Shown: piece after piece, positions 10,288 to 19,686 of the stretch
How the letters are laid out: every line of letters starts with the position of its first letter
Position numbering within the stretch: the stretch's first letter is position 1
Notes under the pieces: generated by a model
Seen by the model: only the letters and a program-made list of their open reading frames with translations
Database searches by the model: none
Told to the model about the DNA's origin: nothing
Source of the DNA: Tunturibacter gelidoferens
Lineage (GTDB): Bacteria; Acidobacteriota; Terriglobia; Terriglobales; Acidobacteriaceae
Length of the DNA: 64,000 bases
Assembly (NCBI RefSeq): GCF_040358255.1
Contig: NZ_CP132938.1
Coordinates: forward strand, 1,240,001 to 1,304,000
Direction: 5' to 3'
Position numbers and translations under genes: made by a program

Positions 10288-11688
10288 TCAGCTTTCGAAG
10301 CCGGGTTTTGAGCGGCGGATCCTGGCTAACAGGGATGCAGGGCGGAGGGAGGATGGGTAGTGGAGCATGCTGGCCAGGAAGGCGGGCAGGGTATCGTGGG
10401 CGATGCGCAGGCAGGCAGGGACGACGTAAAGATTCATGACGATCTCTGAGATCAGGAGTGAGGCCGCCGCTCCATAGAGCCCGTAGGCTCGCGCCAGGAC
10501 GTAGCAGAGAACGCAGGCGACGCTGGTGCCAAGGATATAGTAGGTGGCCAGGCGCTGGTGCTGGTTGGTGGAGGTCATCAGCGTGCCGCTGGTGGACCAC
10601 AACGCGTAGAGGACGACAACGGCGAGAAGGATGCTGAGGAGGGGTCGGCTGGGTGGGACGTGGCCACCGGTCCAATGAACCAGAAACCATGGGCCGAAGC
10701 TGAGCATGACGATAACCAGGATCAGGGCTACGAGCAGGGCCAGCTGGCAGGCGCGGCGGAGCAGAGTTCGAGTGAGTTCGTAGTTTCCGGCTCCGAAGGC
10801 GATCGACATCTCGGGTTCGAAGGTGTTGTTGACCATTTGGACCATCTGCAGGGCTACCCGCGAGACAGTGCGGGCAGTGCTGAAGATAACGACGTCGGTG
10901 GGCCCGAGAGCGTATCCGACGGCGAGCAGGCTGCCTTGCAGGCTGAGGGCGTTACCGAGGGGGAATCCCATGTAGGCGAAGGCCGGTCGGGCGAGCTTGC
11001 GAATCTCGGCGAAGCTCGCGTGTTGCCACCCATATTCGATCCAGGGGATGTCGCGCCGGACGAGAATGCAGAAGAATATGGTGATGGCTACGTTAACCGA
11101 GGCAAAGACCAACGCTGTCATGCGTGCGCCTGCACCCAGTGTGACTGCGGCGATCATGCAGCCAAAGGCGAAGAGGGAGAACATGTTTTTGAGGAAGGTG
11201 CCGTAGGGGTAGCGGCCGATGGCTCGGTAAGCAGATTGAAGGAGCTGCTCTAATTGCCCGAGCAGGACGGAGACGCCGAGATAAAAGATGATCCACTTGG
11301 TGTCGGCCTCACCCAGCGTGGTGAGCTTGAGGAGGCGGGAGGCGGGAAGATAGTAGAGGGTTCCGGAGAGCAGTACGATCGTCGCTGTGCAGATGATGGC
11401 GATGAGCCACCAACAGCTCTGGAAGACGCGGAGAGCGGCAGCACGGTCATCGCGGGCGACCAGCATCGTCATCTCGTTGCCCGCGACAGAGCCGAAGCCC
11501 ACATTGCTGAAGCTGAGATAGGCGGGGATGGAGTTGACGATCATCCATTCGCCGTAGAGGGGCACGCTCCAGAAGTGGAGGAAGACCGGGATCTGGACGA
11601 ACTGAATCACGGTAGAGGAGAGTTTCCCTACCCAGTTGGTCAAGAAGCCAAGCATCAGCCTTCGCTTTGTAGAGATGTCCATGCTCAT
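10288..11688 (-). CDS. Polysaccharide flippase / MATE-like membrane protein
   Basis: A 466-residue protein with about 12-14 hydrophobic helices and short loops, resembling Wzx/RfbX-type exporters of lipid-linked oligosaccharides. The N-terminal segment GFLTNWVGKLSSTVIQFVQIP and the internal pseudo-repeat at about 230-300 (ARPAFAYMGFPLGNALSLQG) match the two-bundle MOP superfamily layout. It would move a glycan lipid across the inner membrane. The gene sits between dnaG and rpoD, 104 bp after the dnaG stop, and may serve the glycosyltransferases at 4.7-7.8 kb. Two Met codons open it (MSMD); 11688 is the first. Confidence 0.85.
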   Translation of the reverse strand: MSMDISTKRRLMLGFLTNWVGKLSSTVIQFVQIPVFLHFWSVPLYGEWMIVNSIPAYLSFSNVGFGSVAGNEMTMLVARDDRAAALRVFQSCWWLIAIICTATIVLLSGTLYYLPASRLLKLTTLGEADTKWIIFYLGVSVLLGQLEQLLQSAYRAIGRYPYGTFLKNMFSLFAFGCMIAAVTLGAGARMTALVFASVNVAITIFFCILVRRDIPWIEYGWQHASFAEIRKLARPAFAYMGFPLGNALSLQGSLLAVGYALGPTDVVIFSTARTVSRVALQMVQMVNNTFEPEMSIAFGAGNYELTRTLLRRACQLALLVALILVIVMLSFGPWFLVHWTGGHVPPSRPLLSILLAVVVLYALWSTSGTLMTSTNQHQRLATYYILGTSVACVLCYVLARAYGLYGAAASLLISEIVMNLYVVPACLRIAHDTLPAFLASMLHYPSSLRPASLLARIRRSKPGFES

Positions 11689-11792
11689 GAGTGAGATTTG
11701 CTTCCTAAATATTTTCCCGGATACAGGGCAAGTCTACTTTCTTATAACCCGTTGGTTTGGAGGATGTTCACGAGAAATCGACGATCGCTGCG

Positions 11793-13586
11793 TTATTGCT
11801 CCCGCAGCTTACGGTCGATTTGAAGCTTTTCTGCGGTGAGCTTAGTCAGCATCTCATGGTCGCCATGGCGGTCTGCCTCGGCGATGAGGGTGCGGAGCTC
11901 ACGTTGGCGGCGTTCGAGCTGGCGGCACTTGAGGGTTTCGAGCGCGTTTTCGACAAGCTCGGTCATGGATTGCGCGTTGGTGGAGGCAGAATCAGGGTTC
12001 TCGGCGTTTTGAAGGGTGCGTGCTAGAAGAATTCGGCTGGGCTCGTCGGGCGCCGCGTCGAGAGGGTTGGGGGGTGCTGGCGCGTTCGCGAGTGACTCAA
12101 GTAAAGCGGCGGACGAAAGGCTGTCGTACCATTCCGGATGCTGTGTGAGCTGCTCGACGGCCAGGATGCGCGCAGGGTCGTTCTCCGGGAGAACGAGGAC
12201 GCGCAAGAGGATTTCCTCGTTCCGATCGATCGGTTCGAGCCGATGAGCACTAACGCTTTCAACTTTTTTCGACGCTGCGTCACTCAATTCTTTAGAGTGA
12301 ACAAACGAAATTCCAAGCTTCTGCGCCGCGTCAACTGCAAATTCTTCTCGCTGTCGAACTGAAGGCATACGGCGGATGTGCGGCAGTAAGAAATTCATCG
12401 CTTTGACCTTCCCTTCGGGAGTACGAGTGGGGAATTGTTCGCGGGCTCGGTCGATGAGGTAATCGGAGTGGCGCTTCGCATCGCGCAGGGCTGCCATGTA
12501 CTGCTGGACGCCCTGCTCGCGGATGAAGCGGTCGGGATCAAGACCGCCTTCGAGGGTGACGATCTTCACTTCGAAGTCTTCTTCAGTGAGGAGGGCGATG
12601 GATTTTTCGGTAGCGGCGGTGCCGGCGGTGTCCGGGTCGAAGTTGACGATGACGCGCTTGGTGAAGCGGCTGAGGAGACGGATCTGCATCTCTGTGAAAG
12701 CAGTACCGGAGGTTGCGAGAACGCCTTTGATGCCGGCCATGTAGACAGAGATGCAGTCCATCTGGCCCTCGACCAGCAGCGCGAAGCCGAGGGCGCGGAT
12801 GTCGGCTTTAGCTTTATCGAGGTTGAAGAGGACCTGGCCTTTGCTGTAGAGAGCGGTTTCGGGTGAGTTAAGATACTTCGCGATGGGGCGGCCCTTCTCA
12901 TCTTCAGCGTCGAGGGCGCGGGCTGTGAAGGCGATGGTTTTGCCTTGTTCATTGGCGATGGGGAAGGTGATGCGCTTGCGGAAGCGTGCGTAGAGCTGGC
13001 CTTGGCTGCCGTCGTTTTGTTCTTTGGCGCTGAAGAGGCCGCTGGCGCGGAGGACTTCGTCGGGGAAGTGTTTGGCGAGCTGCTCGCGCATGTGGTTGAA
13101 GTCGTCGGGGGCGTAGCCGATGCGGAACTTCGCGATGGTCTCGGCGGTGACGCCGCGACCGGTGAGGTATTCGCGGGCGCGTGCGGCTTCGGGAGCTTTG
13201 AGTGCGGCTTCGAAGTACTGCGTGGCGGCTTCGTGAATGTCGGTGAGTTGGCGGCGAATGCCGGCTTCGCGAACCTCATCGGGGGAGTTGAATTCGCGCT
13301 TGGGGAGGGGGATTCCGCACTTGGTGGCCACTACGCGGATGGCCTCGGGAAAGCTGATGTTTTCGAGCTTCATGACGAAGGTGAAGACGTCGCCTTTTTC
13401 GTGGCAGCCGAAGCAATAGAAGTAGTTATGGGTGGCGTTTACGGAGAACGATCCCGTTTTTTCTTTGTGAAAGGGGCAGAGGCCGGTGTAGTTCTGAGCG
13501 CCGGATTTGCGCAGCTTGATGTAGTCGCCGATGATGCGGACGATATCGGCCTGCTGCTTGACGGTTTGTGCGAAGTTGTCGGACAT
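11793..13586 (-). CDS. dnaG: DNA primase
   Basis: A 597-residue bacterial primase that makes RNA primers at the replication fork. The N-terminal zinc finger is complete (CPFH at 37-40, then CFGC at 58-61). A catalytic core follows with the fingers subdomain (LTGRGVTAETIAKFRIGYAP) and a TOPRIM domain: LLVEGQMDCISVYMAG supplies the conserved Glu, and VIVNFDPDTAGTAA the DxD metal ligands. The C-terminal helicase-binding domain is divergent and rich in Glu, Arg and Gln. The start ATG gives the usual MSDNFAQTVKQQADIV opening. A G/T-rich repeat array lies directly upstream. Confidence 0.97.
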   Translation of the reverse strand: MSDNFAQTVKQQADIVRIIGDYIKLRKSGAQNYTGLCPFHKEKTGSFSVNATHNYFYCFGCHEKGDVFTFVMKLENISFPEAIRVVATKCGIPLPKREFNSPDEVREAGIRRQLTDIHEAATQYFEAALKAPEAARAREYLTGRGVTAETIAKFRIGYAPDDFNHMREQLAKHFPDEVLRASGLFSAKEQNDGSQGQLYARFRKRITFPIANEQGKTIAFTARALDAEDEKGRPIAKYLNSPETALYSKGQVLFNLDKAKADIRALGFALLVEGQMDCISVYMAGIKGVLATSGTAFTEMQIRLLSRFTKRVIVNFDPDTAGTAATEKSIALLTEEDFEVKIVTLEGGLDPDRFIREQGVQQYMAALRDAKRHSDYLIDRAREQFPTRTPEGKVKAMNFLLPHIRRMPSVRQREEFAVDAAQKLGISFVHSKELSDAASKKVESVSAHRLEPIDRNEEILLRVLVLPENDPARILAVEQLTQHPEWYDSLSSAALLESLANAPAPPNPLDAAPDEPSRILLARTLQNAENPDSASTNAQSMTELVENALETLKCRQLERRQRELRTLIAEADRHGDHEMLTKLTAEKLQIDRKLREQ

Positions 13587-13639
13587 GGGAGTTGGAGAGA
13601 TCAGATCAACGGGCTTAGGTTTTTTTGGGCCTGTTTATG

Positions 13640-13820
13640 AGTTTAGACGGAGATTTTTTTCTGGCCGTGGTGCGGCTTGGATCTTTGAGGATTTGCTGGG
13701 CTTTTTGGAGGGGGTTGGGCCAGATTGGGGTGTTTGACCATGGTTTTTTGCTGGTCACAACGTGGTGTTCTGCATGGTGAACGTGGAAAAAAAGCAGTGC
13801 ACTTTTGAGGTCAAAAAAAT
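13640..13820. repeat. G/T-rich intergenic array upstream of dnaG
   Basis: On the plus strand this is a run of TTTTTT and GTGG/TGGTG words with little coding character. The words TTTTTGCTGGT and AACGTGGTG (13744-13767) recur with the same spacing at 32747-32767, so the two stretches are related. The rest of the 13.6-14.07 kb gap shows no gene. The role is unknown. Confidence 0.5.
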
Positions 13821-14074
13821 GCGTCACGAATTCGAACTTTATTTTGCTCCTTTCCTGTTCAGGGAGAACTGGGTGGTCGGGAGTCGGTTTGCATACAACG
13901 ATTGAGGGATATCTTCGTGAATTCGCGCGGGCCTACGGTACATGTGCGGAACTTCCGTCGAAGGCGTGTGTTTGTATGGAGGGTAGAGAGCGAATGGCCG
14001 GCTGAGATACATGGCTATTCAACAACTTGAGTGCCGCGGCCAAGGCGCCGTTAGGCCAACCAAAGGATGAATGT

Positions 14075-15031
14075 ATGAGATTGGCGAATTTAGTCCGTAA
14101 GTTTGTGGTGGGCGCGGCTCTTGCGCTTTTGCCTGCGGCTTCTTTTGCGGGAGTGTTTATTTCGGTGGGCTTTGCGCCGCCGGTGTTGCCGGTTTATACG
14201 CAGCCGATCTGCCCGGGTGATGGATATCTGTGGAATCCCGGCTACTGGGCGTATGGCGATGAGGGGTACTACTGGGTTCCGGGTGTGTGGGTTCGTCCGC
14301 CGCAGGTTGGACTACTGTGGACGCCGGGCTACTGGGGATGGGGTGGTGGCGCTTACCTCTTCCACGCTGGTTATTGGGGGCCGCACGTCGGCTTCTACGG
14401 CGGCGTGAACTATGGGTTCGGCTACGGCGGCGTAGGTTTTGGGGGCGGACGCTGGGTGGGCAACAGCTTTGCGTATAACACCGCGGTCGTCAATGTGAAT
14501 CGGACGGTGATTCACAACACGTACATCGATAACACGGTGATCAACCACACGGCGATTAACAATCGTACGAGCTTCAACGGCGGGACCGGCGGACTTCAGG
14601 CTCGTCCGTCGGCACAGGAGGCTTCGTTCGCGCGGGAGAACCATATTGCACCGACGGCTGAGCAGCAGAGCCATGTGCAGATGGCACACGCGGATCGCAG
14701 CAACTTCGCTTCGGTCAACGGCGGTCGTCCGCAGAATGCAGCGTTTTCTCGCCCCGGGGTGCGTGCGGCCAATCAGCAGCAGCGTATCGGGCAGGGAGTG
14801 CAGTCGGGTCAGCTGACGGCGCATGAGACGGGCAACCTGGAGAACCGCGAGGCGAGCATCAATCATCAGGCTGCGGCTGACCGGGCGGCGAACGGCGGAC
14901 ATCTGAACGCGCAGGAGCACCAGCAGATCAACCAACGTCAGAATAACGTCAGCAAGTCGATCTACAACGATAAGCACAATGCGAACACGCAGGAGCATCC
15001 GCACGCCGAGGCACATGAAGGGCACCGGTAG
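14075..15031 (+). CDS. YXWGXW/WxPGYW repeat exported protein
   Basis: A 318-residue secreted protein. The signal peptide (MRLANLVRKFVVGAALALLP, cleavage near SFA) is followed by repeats built on W-x-PG-Y/V-W (LWNPGYWAYGDEGYYWVPGVW, LLWTPGYWGWGGG, FHAGYWGPH), then an Asn/Thr-rich stretch (NNRT, NTVINHTAINN) and a Gln/Asn/His-rich helical C-terminus with two related units ending GQLTAHETGNLENRE and GHLNAQEHQQINQRQ. Such proteins are common in acidobacteria and their role is unsettled. I start at ATG 14075 with AGGA 8 nt upstream; the open frame back to 14027 lacks a signal-peptide opening. A strong terminator follows. Confidence 0.85.
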   Translation: MRLANLVRKFVVGAALALLPAASFAGVFISVGFAPPVLPVYTQPICPGDGYLWNPGYWAYGDEGYYWVPGVWVRPPQVGLLWTPGYWGWGGGAYLFHAGYWGPHVGFYGGVNYGFGYGGVGFGGGRWVGNSFAYNTAVVNVNRTVIHNTYIDNTVINHTAINNRTSFNGGTGGLQARPSAQEASFARENHIAPTAEQQSHVQMAHADRSNFASVNGGRPQNAAFSRPGVRAANQQQRIGQGVQSGQLTAHETGNLENREASINHQAAADRAANGGHLNAQEHQQINQRQNNVSKSIYNDKHNANTQEHPHAEAHEGHR

Positions 15032-15050
15032 GCGGTTTTAGAACGAAGAG

Positions 15051-15090
15051 AGAGCGGCCGGCGGAGGTTTTCGCCGACCGCTCTTTTTTT
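15051..15090 (+). terminator. Rho-independent terminator
   Basis: AGAGCGG (15051-15057) and CGGCG (15059-15063) pair with CGCCG (15072-15076) and CCGCTCT (15078-15084), followed by seven or more T. It ends the YXWGXW gene. Confidence 0.9.
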
Positions 15091-15108
15091 GTGCCTAGAA
15101 TCTTAAGA

Positions 15109-15906
15109 ATGGTCAAGAAAGAGATGGATCGGGTGGTTGTGGTGCTGGTGCGGGCACGCAACCCGAATAACATCGGCGCGGTGGCGCGGGCGATGCATGA
15201 TTTTGGATTTCGCCATCTGCGGATCGTGAATGAGTATGCGGTGCCGTTCGAGACTGCACGGTCGGCGGTGGATGCTTCGGCGGTGCTGGCGGGGGCGGAG
15301 GTGTTTGCCAGCGTTGGCGAAGCGGTTGGGGATTGCACGCTGGTGGTGGGTACGACGGCGGTGGGCGAACGGGCGTTGCAGCATCCCTTATATGCGCTTG
15401 CGGACGCGGGCGGGAAGATCAGTTCCGAGTTGGCGGGTGAGGGACGAGTTGCGCTGCTGTTCGGTTCGGAGAAGACGGGGCTGAGCAACGATGAGTTGAG
15501 TTACTGTCATTGGCTGCTGACGATTCCGATGGAGGAGCAGGAGGAGATTCGGCATCCTTCGATGAATCTTGGGCAGGCAGTGGCGGTTTGTTTGTATGAA
15601 CTGGTGCGCGGGCGGAGTGCGGTTGCTGCGGGTGGTGCGGATAAGGCGGCTAGTGCGGGTGAGGTGGAGCGGTTGACGGCACTGTTGACTGAGGCGCTGG
15701 AGGCGACTGGATATACGAAGCGGCATCCTGCGAATTGCGATGAAGCGCAGGTGCGGCGGCTGGTTTTGAGGATGGGGGTGACGGCGAATGATGCGCCGAT
15801 TTGGATGGGGATTCTGCGGCAGGTGTTGTGGAAGGTGGGTGGGGGTGGATCGGATGTGGAAGGGAAGGGAGTGAAAACGCAGCTCCCCTCCGGGGATGAC
15901 AGCTAG
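15109..15906 (+). CDS. trmJ: SPOUT-class tRNA/rRNA 2'-O-methyltransferase, TrmJ-like
   Basis: A cytosolic SpoU/TrmH-superfamily methyltransferase of about 265 residues. Motif 1 is VLVRARNPNNIGAVARAM, motif 2 LLFGSEKTGLSNDEL and motif 3 MNLGQAVAVCLYE; together they form the trefoil knot that binds SAM. The order, length and a C-terminal helical extension point to TrmJ, which modifies tRNA position 32, rather than TrmH or RlmB. Starts at GTG 15091, ATG 15109 and ATG 15124 share the frame and none has a strong ribosome site; 15109 is a compromise. The last residues (QLPSGDDS) are encoded by an interspersed repeat, so the original stop was probably replaced. Confidence 0.8.
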   Translation: MVKKEMDRVVVVLVRARNPNNIGAVARAMHDFGFRHLRIVNEYAVPFETARSAVDASAVLAGAEVFASVGEAVGDCTLVVGTTAVGERALQHPLYALADAGGKISSELAGEGRVALLFGSEKTGLSNDELSYCHWLLTIPMEEQEEIRHPSMNLGQAVAVCLYELVRGRSAVAAGGADKAASAGEVERLTALLTEALEATGYTKRHPANCDEAQVRRLVLRMGVTANDAPIWMGILRQVLWKVGGGGSDVEGKGVKTQLPSGDDS

Positions 15907-16040
15907 AAAAGCAAATGCAAAAGCAGATCCCTATGGGATGACAACCAGAAAGACAACTGCACCAGCAACAGCAAATGCGGGGGTCTCTCCACTGCGCCGT
16001 TCACGGAGAGACTGTGAACGGCTTCGGTGGAGATGACGAA
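15878..16040 (+). repeat. Interspersed repeats: two family B units plus one family C unit
   Basis: Two family B units are visible: CTCCCCTCCGGGGATGACAG (from 15883) and GATCCCTATGGGATGACAAC (from about 15928), each a tiny hairpin followed by GATGAC and an A-rich CAAC/GAAA tail. Family C follows at about 15984-16035, with arms TCTCCAC and GTGGAGA around an inner hairpin (GTTCACGG.. TGTGAAC). This fills most of the 300 bp before the S9 peptidase gene. Confidence 0.75.
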
Positions 16041-16210
16041 TTTCTATGAGGTGAGCAAACGCGAATACAAGGGCCCTCTCTTTTAGATAAAGCCTAAGGC
16101 AAGTAACGCTGGGAGGAGATGCAACTTCATATATCACCGGAACGGGTCGGGCTGTAGACTAAGCGTCATTCGTACATTTTGAAGGGCGGGAACGTCCGGA
16201 GGCTTTAAGT

Positions 16211-18625
16211 ATGTTTTTGAAGCAGCGTTTGTCGGCTGTTGTGGGAGTTGTGGTGGGGTGTTGTTTCACGGCGAGTGGGATGGCGCAGGGCAAGCAGCTT
16301 ACGACCGAGGACTATGCGCGGGCAGAGAAGTTCATGGGGTACAACGTCAGTTCGCTGGTGTATCACGGTGTGGGGCGGCGGCCGATGTGGATGGGGGACG
16401 GACGGTTCTGGTATCGGGATAATGGGCCGGATGGGATCACGTTTATTGTGGTCGATCCCGTGAGGGGGACGAAGACGCCGGCGTTCGATCAGAAGAAGCT
16501 GGCGGCGGCGCTGACGAGTGCGACGGGCGGCAAGATGAAGGCCGATGCACAGCACCTGATGATCTCGGAGATTGTTTTTTCGGATGGCGACAAGACGATT
16601 GTGGTGGGGAACGGTTCGAGGAAGTTTCGTTGTGATCTTAGTGGTGTAGGCGTTTGCACCGAGGTGATTGAGCCGGGTGCGAAGGCGTCTCATGGCGAGC
16701 AGGCGAACGGTGCGCATGGAGAACTTTCGCCGGATAAGACGAAGGCTGCATTTATTCGTGATTGGAATCTTTGGGTGCGTGAGGTTGCGACCGGCAAAGA
16801 AACGCAGCTGACGACCGATGGTGTGAAGGACTATGGCTATGCGACCGATAACGCCGGGTGGACAATGAGCGATAACCCGATCCTGGTTTGGTCGCCGGAT
16901 GGAAAGAAGATCGCGACATTTCAGCAGGATCAGCGGAAGACCGGCGAGATGTACATGGTTCCGGTGACGAATGGGCATCCGGAGCTGAAGGCGTGGAAGT
17001 ACCCGCTGGTGGGAGATACAGATGTGACGATGATTGAACGGGTGATCATCGACGTGGGTAAGGCGAAGGTGATCCGGTTGAAGATGCCGCCTGATCAGCA
17101 TCGTTCGACGTTGTGCGATGACGTGAGTTGCCGCGGTGGGAGTGGGTGGGATGATGTGCAGTGGAGCGACGATGGGGAGCAGCTGATGTTTGTTTCGACC
17201 TCCCGCGATCACAAACAGGAGTGGGTGCGGATTGCGGATGCTGCGAGTGGCGAAGTGCTGGGTGTGATGAGCGAGACGGCATCGAAGTTCTTCGAGAGCG
17301 GCAACGGAAAGGTGAACTGGAAGTATCTTTCGAAGACGAACGAGCTGTTGTGGTTCAGCGAGCGAGATGGCTGGGGGCAGATGTATTTGTACGATGCCGC
17401 TACGGGCAGTCTAAAGAACAAGATTACGCGCGGCGATGGAAATGTGACCCAGGTACTGCATGTCGACGAGAAGACGCGGACGATTTATTTTCTTGCGGTG
17501 GGCAAGGAGCCTGGGCGCGATCCTTATTTCTCGCACTTTTACAGCGTGAAGTTTACCGGGAAGGATATGAAGCTGCTGACGCCGGAGAATGCGGATCATG
17601 CGGTGACGGTGTCGCAGGATGGGCGGTACTTTGTCGATGTGTACTCGACTGCGACCGAGCCACAGACGACGGTGGTGCGGGATGAGAGTGGCAAGGTTGT
17701 GGTCGAGGTGGCGAAGCAGGATATCTCGAAGCTGGTGGCGGCGGGGTGGGTGGCTCCGGAGCCGATTGTGGTGAAGGCGCGGGACGGGAAGACGGACTTG
17801 TACGGTTACATGTTCAAGCCGACGAACCTGGATGCGTCGAAGAAGTATCCGATTGTGAACCACGTTTATCCTGGGCCGCAGACGGGCTCGTGCGGTGGCC
17901 GGGGCTTCGCGGCGGCGCACGGCGATATGCAGTCGTTGGCGGAGCTTGGGTTTGTGGTGGTGTGTATCGATGGGATGGGGACGTCGTTCCGGTCGAAGGC
18001 GTTTCATGAGTTTTACTTCGGCGATCTTGGTGACAACACGATTCCGGATCAGGTGGCGGGGATGAAGGAGCTGGCGGCGAAGTATCCGTGGATCGATATT
18101 GATAAAGCGGGGATGTATGGTCACTCGGGCGGTGGGAATGCCACGGCCGCGGCAATGTTTCATTATCCTGACTTCTTCAAGGTGGGGATTGCGGAGAGTG
18201 GAAATCATGACCAGAGGGACTATGAAGATGACTGGGCGGAGAAGTGGAATGGGCTGCTGGTGAAGAATGCCGATGGGACGACGAACTATGACAGCCAGGC
18301 GAATCAGAGTGTGGCGAAAAATCTGAAGGGCAAGCTGCTGCTGGCGCATGGTTCGATGGACAATAATGTGCCGTTGAATAACACGCTGCTGGTGGTGGAC
18401 GCGTTGATCAAGGCGAATAAGGATTTTGATCTGCTGATCATTCCGAATGTCGCTCATGGATATGGCGAGGCGAGTCAGTACATGACGCGGCGGCGGTGGG
18501 ATTATTTCGTGAAGAATCTTGCGGGGGATGTGCCGCCGCATGAGTACGAGATGAAGTCGTATGCTGCGGCGATGGCGGCGATGCGGTCGGGGCCTGGGGA
18601 TGCGGAGGAGGATTTCGATCGGTAG
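16211..18625 (+). CDS. S9 family prolyl oligopeptidase / dipeptidyl peptidase IV-like, exported
   Basis: An 804-residue secreted serine peptidase. The signal peptide (MFLKQRLSAVVGVVVGCCFT, cleavage after SGMAQ) leads into a beta-propeller with WSPDGKKIA and WSDDGEQLM blades. A C-terminal alpha/beta-hydrolase domain carries the triad Ser639 (GHSGGGNATAAA), Asp717 (HGSMDNNVP) and His749 (NVAHGYG). These enzymes cleave short peptides after Pro or Ala in the periplasm. The start is the only sensible ATG; upstream is repeat DNA. The gene appears to be alone, and a family A repeat follows its stop directly. Confidence 0.93.
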   Translation: MFLKQRLSAVVGVVVGCCFTASGMAQGKQLTTEDYARAEKFMGYNVSSLVYHGVGRRPMWMGDGRFWYRDNGPDGITFIVVDPVRGTKTPAFDQKKLAAALTSATGGKMKADAQHLMISEIVFSDGDKTIVVGNGSRKFRCDLSGVGVCTEVIEPGAKASHGEQANGAHGELSPDKTKAAFIRDWNLWVREVATGKETQLTTDGVKDYGYATDNAGWTMSDNPILVWSPDGKKIATFQQDQRKTGEMYMVPVTNGHPELKAWKYPLVGDTDVTMIERVIIDVGKAKVIRLKMPPDQHRSTLCDDVSCRGGSGWDDVQWSDDGEQLMFVSTSRDHKQEWVRIADAASGEVLGVMSETASKFFESGNGKVNWKYLSKTNELLWFSERDGWGQMYLYDAATGSLKNKITRGDGNVTQVLHVDEKTRTIYFLAVGKEPGRDPYFSHFYSVKFTGKDMKLLTPENADHAVTVSQDGRYFVDVYSTATEPQTTVVRDESGKVVVEVAKQDISKLVAAGWVAPEPIVVKARDGKTDLYGYMFKPTNLDASKKYPIVNHVYPGPQTGSCGGRGFAAAHGDMQSLAELGFVVVCIDGMGTSFRSKAFHEFYFGDLGDNTIPDQVAGMKELAAKYPWIDIDKAGMYGHSGGGNATAAAMFHYPDFFKVGIAESGNHDQRDYEDDWAEKWNGLLVKNADGTTNYDSQANQSVAKNLKGKLLLAHGSMDNNVPLNNTLLVVDALIKANKDFDLLIIPNVAHGYGEASQYMTRRRWDYFVKNLAGDVPPHEYEMKSYAAAMAAMRSGPGDAEEDFDR

Positions 18626-18765
18626 TGCGTGAAAGGCCCGCTGCGCTCAGTCACCCCGCAAACGAAGACCTGTTTGCGGGGACCCCGATTCGCGCGGCCA
18701 CTTCGTGGCTTGTGTACCGGTCCTGGCCGGGCGGGAGTGGGGCCCTCCCGCTGGTCGGCTTTAGA
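18626..18765 (+). repeat. Interspersed repeat family A, copy 2 (divergent 5' part)
   Basis: The right half, 18691-18763, carries GCGCGGCCACTTCGTGG, TGTACCGGTCCTGG and CCCTCCCGCTGGTCGGC, matching copies at 40.5 and 52.8 kb. The left half instead contains a GCAAACGAAGACCTGTTTGC hairpin. It starts immediately at the stop of the S9 peptidase gene. Confidence 0.75.
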
Positions 18766-18786
18766 TTTTTGATTCAGGAAGGCTGC

Positions 18787-19434
18787 TTATTCGACGATCT
18801 TTCCGTCGTTGCTGGAGGAGTTGGTGGATTTGGCTGAGGAGACCTGCCAGCCGTTGCTGGTGTTGGTGAGGGTGGCCTGGGCGTTCTGGGGGGCTGCCAG
18901 TTCTGTCTGGAGTTGCGGATAGGCGTTTTGAGTTTCGGCGGCGGTGGCCCAGGCGGGGGCGTCGGGGATGTTGTAGTGGTAGGTGACCTGAGTGGTGGCA
19001 CCGGGGTCGCTTGTGGTGGGAGTGGAGCTGTCGATGCTGGAGACTTTGCGATGGCCGTAGCAGAAGTTTCCGTAACCGGGTTGGGTGGTGTCGGCGGTCC
19101 AGGCGGCGCGGCCCTTGTCGGAGAGATCGTAGTTGTTGACCTGTTTGCTGGCGATGATGAGAACCTTCTTTTCGGCGGTGGTGCGGACGAGGAGGCCCTG
19201 ATCGACGAGGGCATCGTAGTTTGAGGTCTTGCTGTTATTGGAGGTGTCGGCCTGGACGGGGAATTTTATGGGGTCGGACCAGAGGCAGGCAGGGTGGGCG
19301 GAGTAGTAGGTGTTGATGGCGCTGGTGAAGTTGAGGGTGTTGTCAGCCTTTTTGTTGCAGCCGGAGGCGAGTGCGACGAGTGCGCCGCAGAGGGCGGCTG
19401 TGCGGAGGGTGGTGCGGATGGAAAGCATGTTCAT
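18787..19434 (-). CDS. Hypothetical lipoprotein
   Basis: A 215-residue protein with an N-terminal signal and lipobox (LVALASGC, Cys near residue 26), so it is probably lipid-anchored. After the Cys comes NKKADNTLNFTSAINTYYSA, a helix typical of acidobacterial lipoproteins, then a section that may form a winged-helix-like fold (ALVDQGLLVRTTAEKKVLII), and a Ser/Asn-rich tail. The alternative Met at residue 3 (MLSIRTT) is also possible. Function unknown; it is next to family A and B repeats and convergent with the S9 gene. Confidence 0.8.
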   Translation of the reverse strand: MNMLSIRTTLRTAALCGALVALASGCNKKADNTLNFTSAINTYYSAHPACLWSDPIKFPVQADTSNNSKTSNYDALVDQGLLVRTTAEKKVLIIASKQVNNYDLSDKGRAAWTADTTQPGYGNFCYGHRKVSSIDSSTPTTSDPGATTQVTYHYNIPDAPAWATAAETQNAYPQLQTELAAPQNAQATLTNTSNGWQVSSAKSTNSSSNDGKIVE

Positions 19435-19544
19435 GTGTATCTCCTGTTCAGATTGTGGGATGCAGGAGAGGTGGTTCGCGGCTTACCGGGGAAAGGTTGC
19501 CTTGGGTGTGGCAATTTGAGTGGGATTTTGATGGGAGAGTAGAG

Positions 19545-19650
19545 ACGCAGATCCCCTTCGGGGATGACAACAAGAAAAGCAACGACAACTGCAATGGCAA
19601 CCGGAACCCAAACTGAAGGTGCAACTGAAACTTCAACGCAACAACAGCAA
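19545..19650 (+). repeat. Interspersed repeat family B, copy at 19.6 kb
   Basis: CAGATCCCCTTCGGGGATGA, then CAACAAGAAAAGCAACGACA and an A/C-rich tail (ACTGCAATGGCAACCGGAAC). It is the cleanest family B copy: CCCC-TTC-GGGG hairpin, ATGAC, then a CAA-rich stretch. It lies between the lipoprotein gene and the response regulator. Confidence 0.8.
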
Positions 19651-19686
19651 GAACGGCTGCTGCATGCGCAAGGAATTAGGGAGTTG

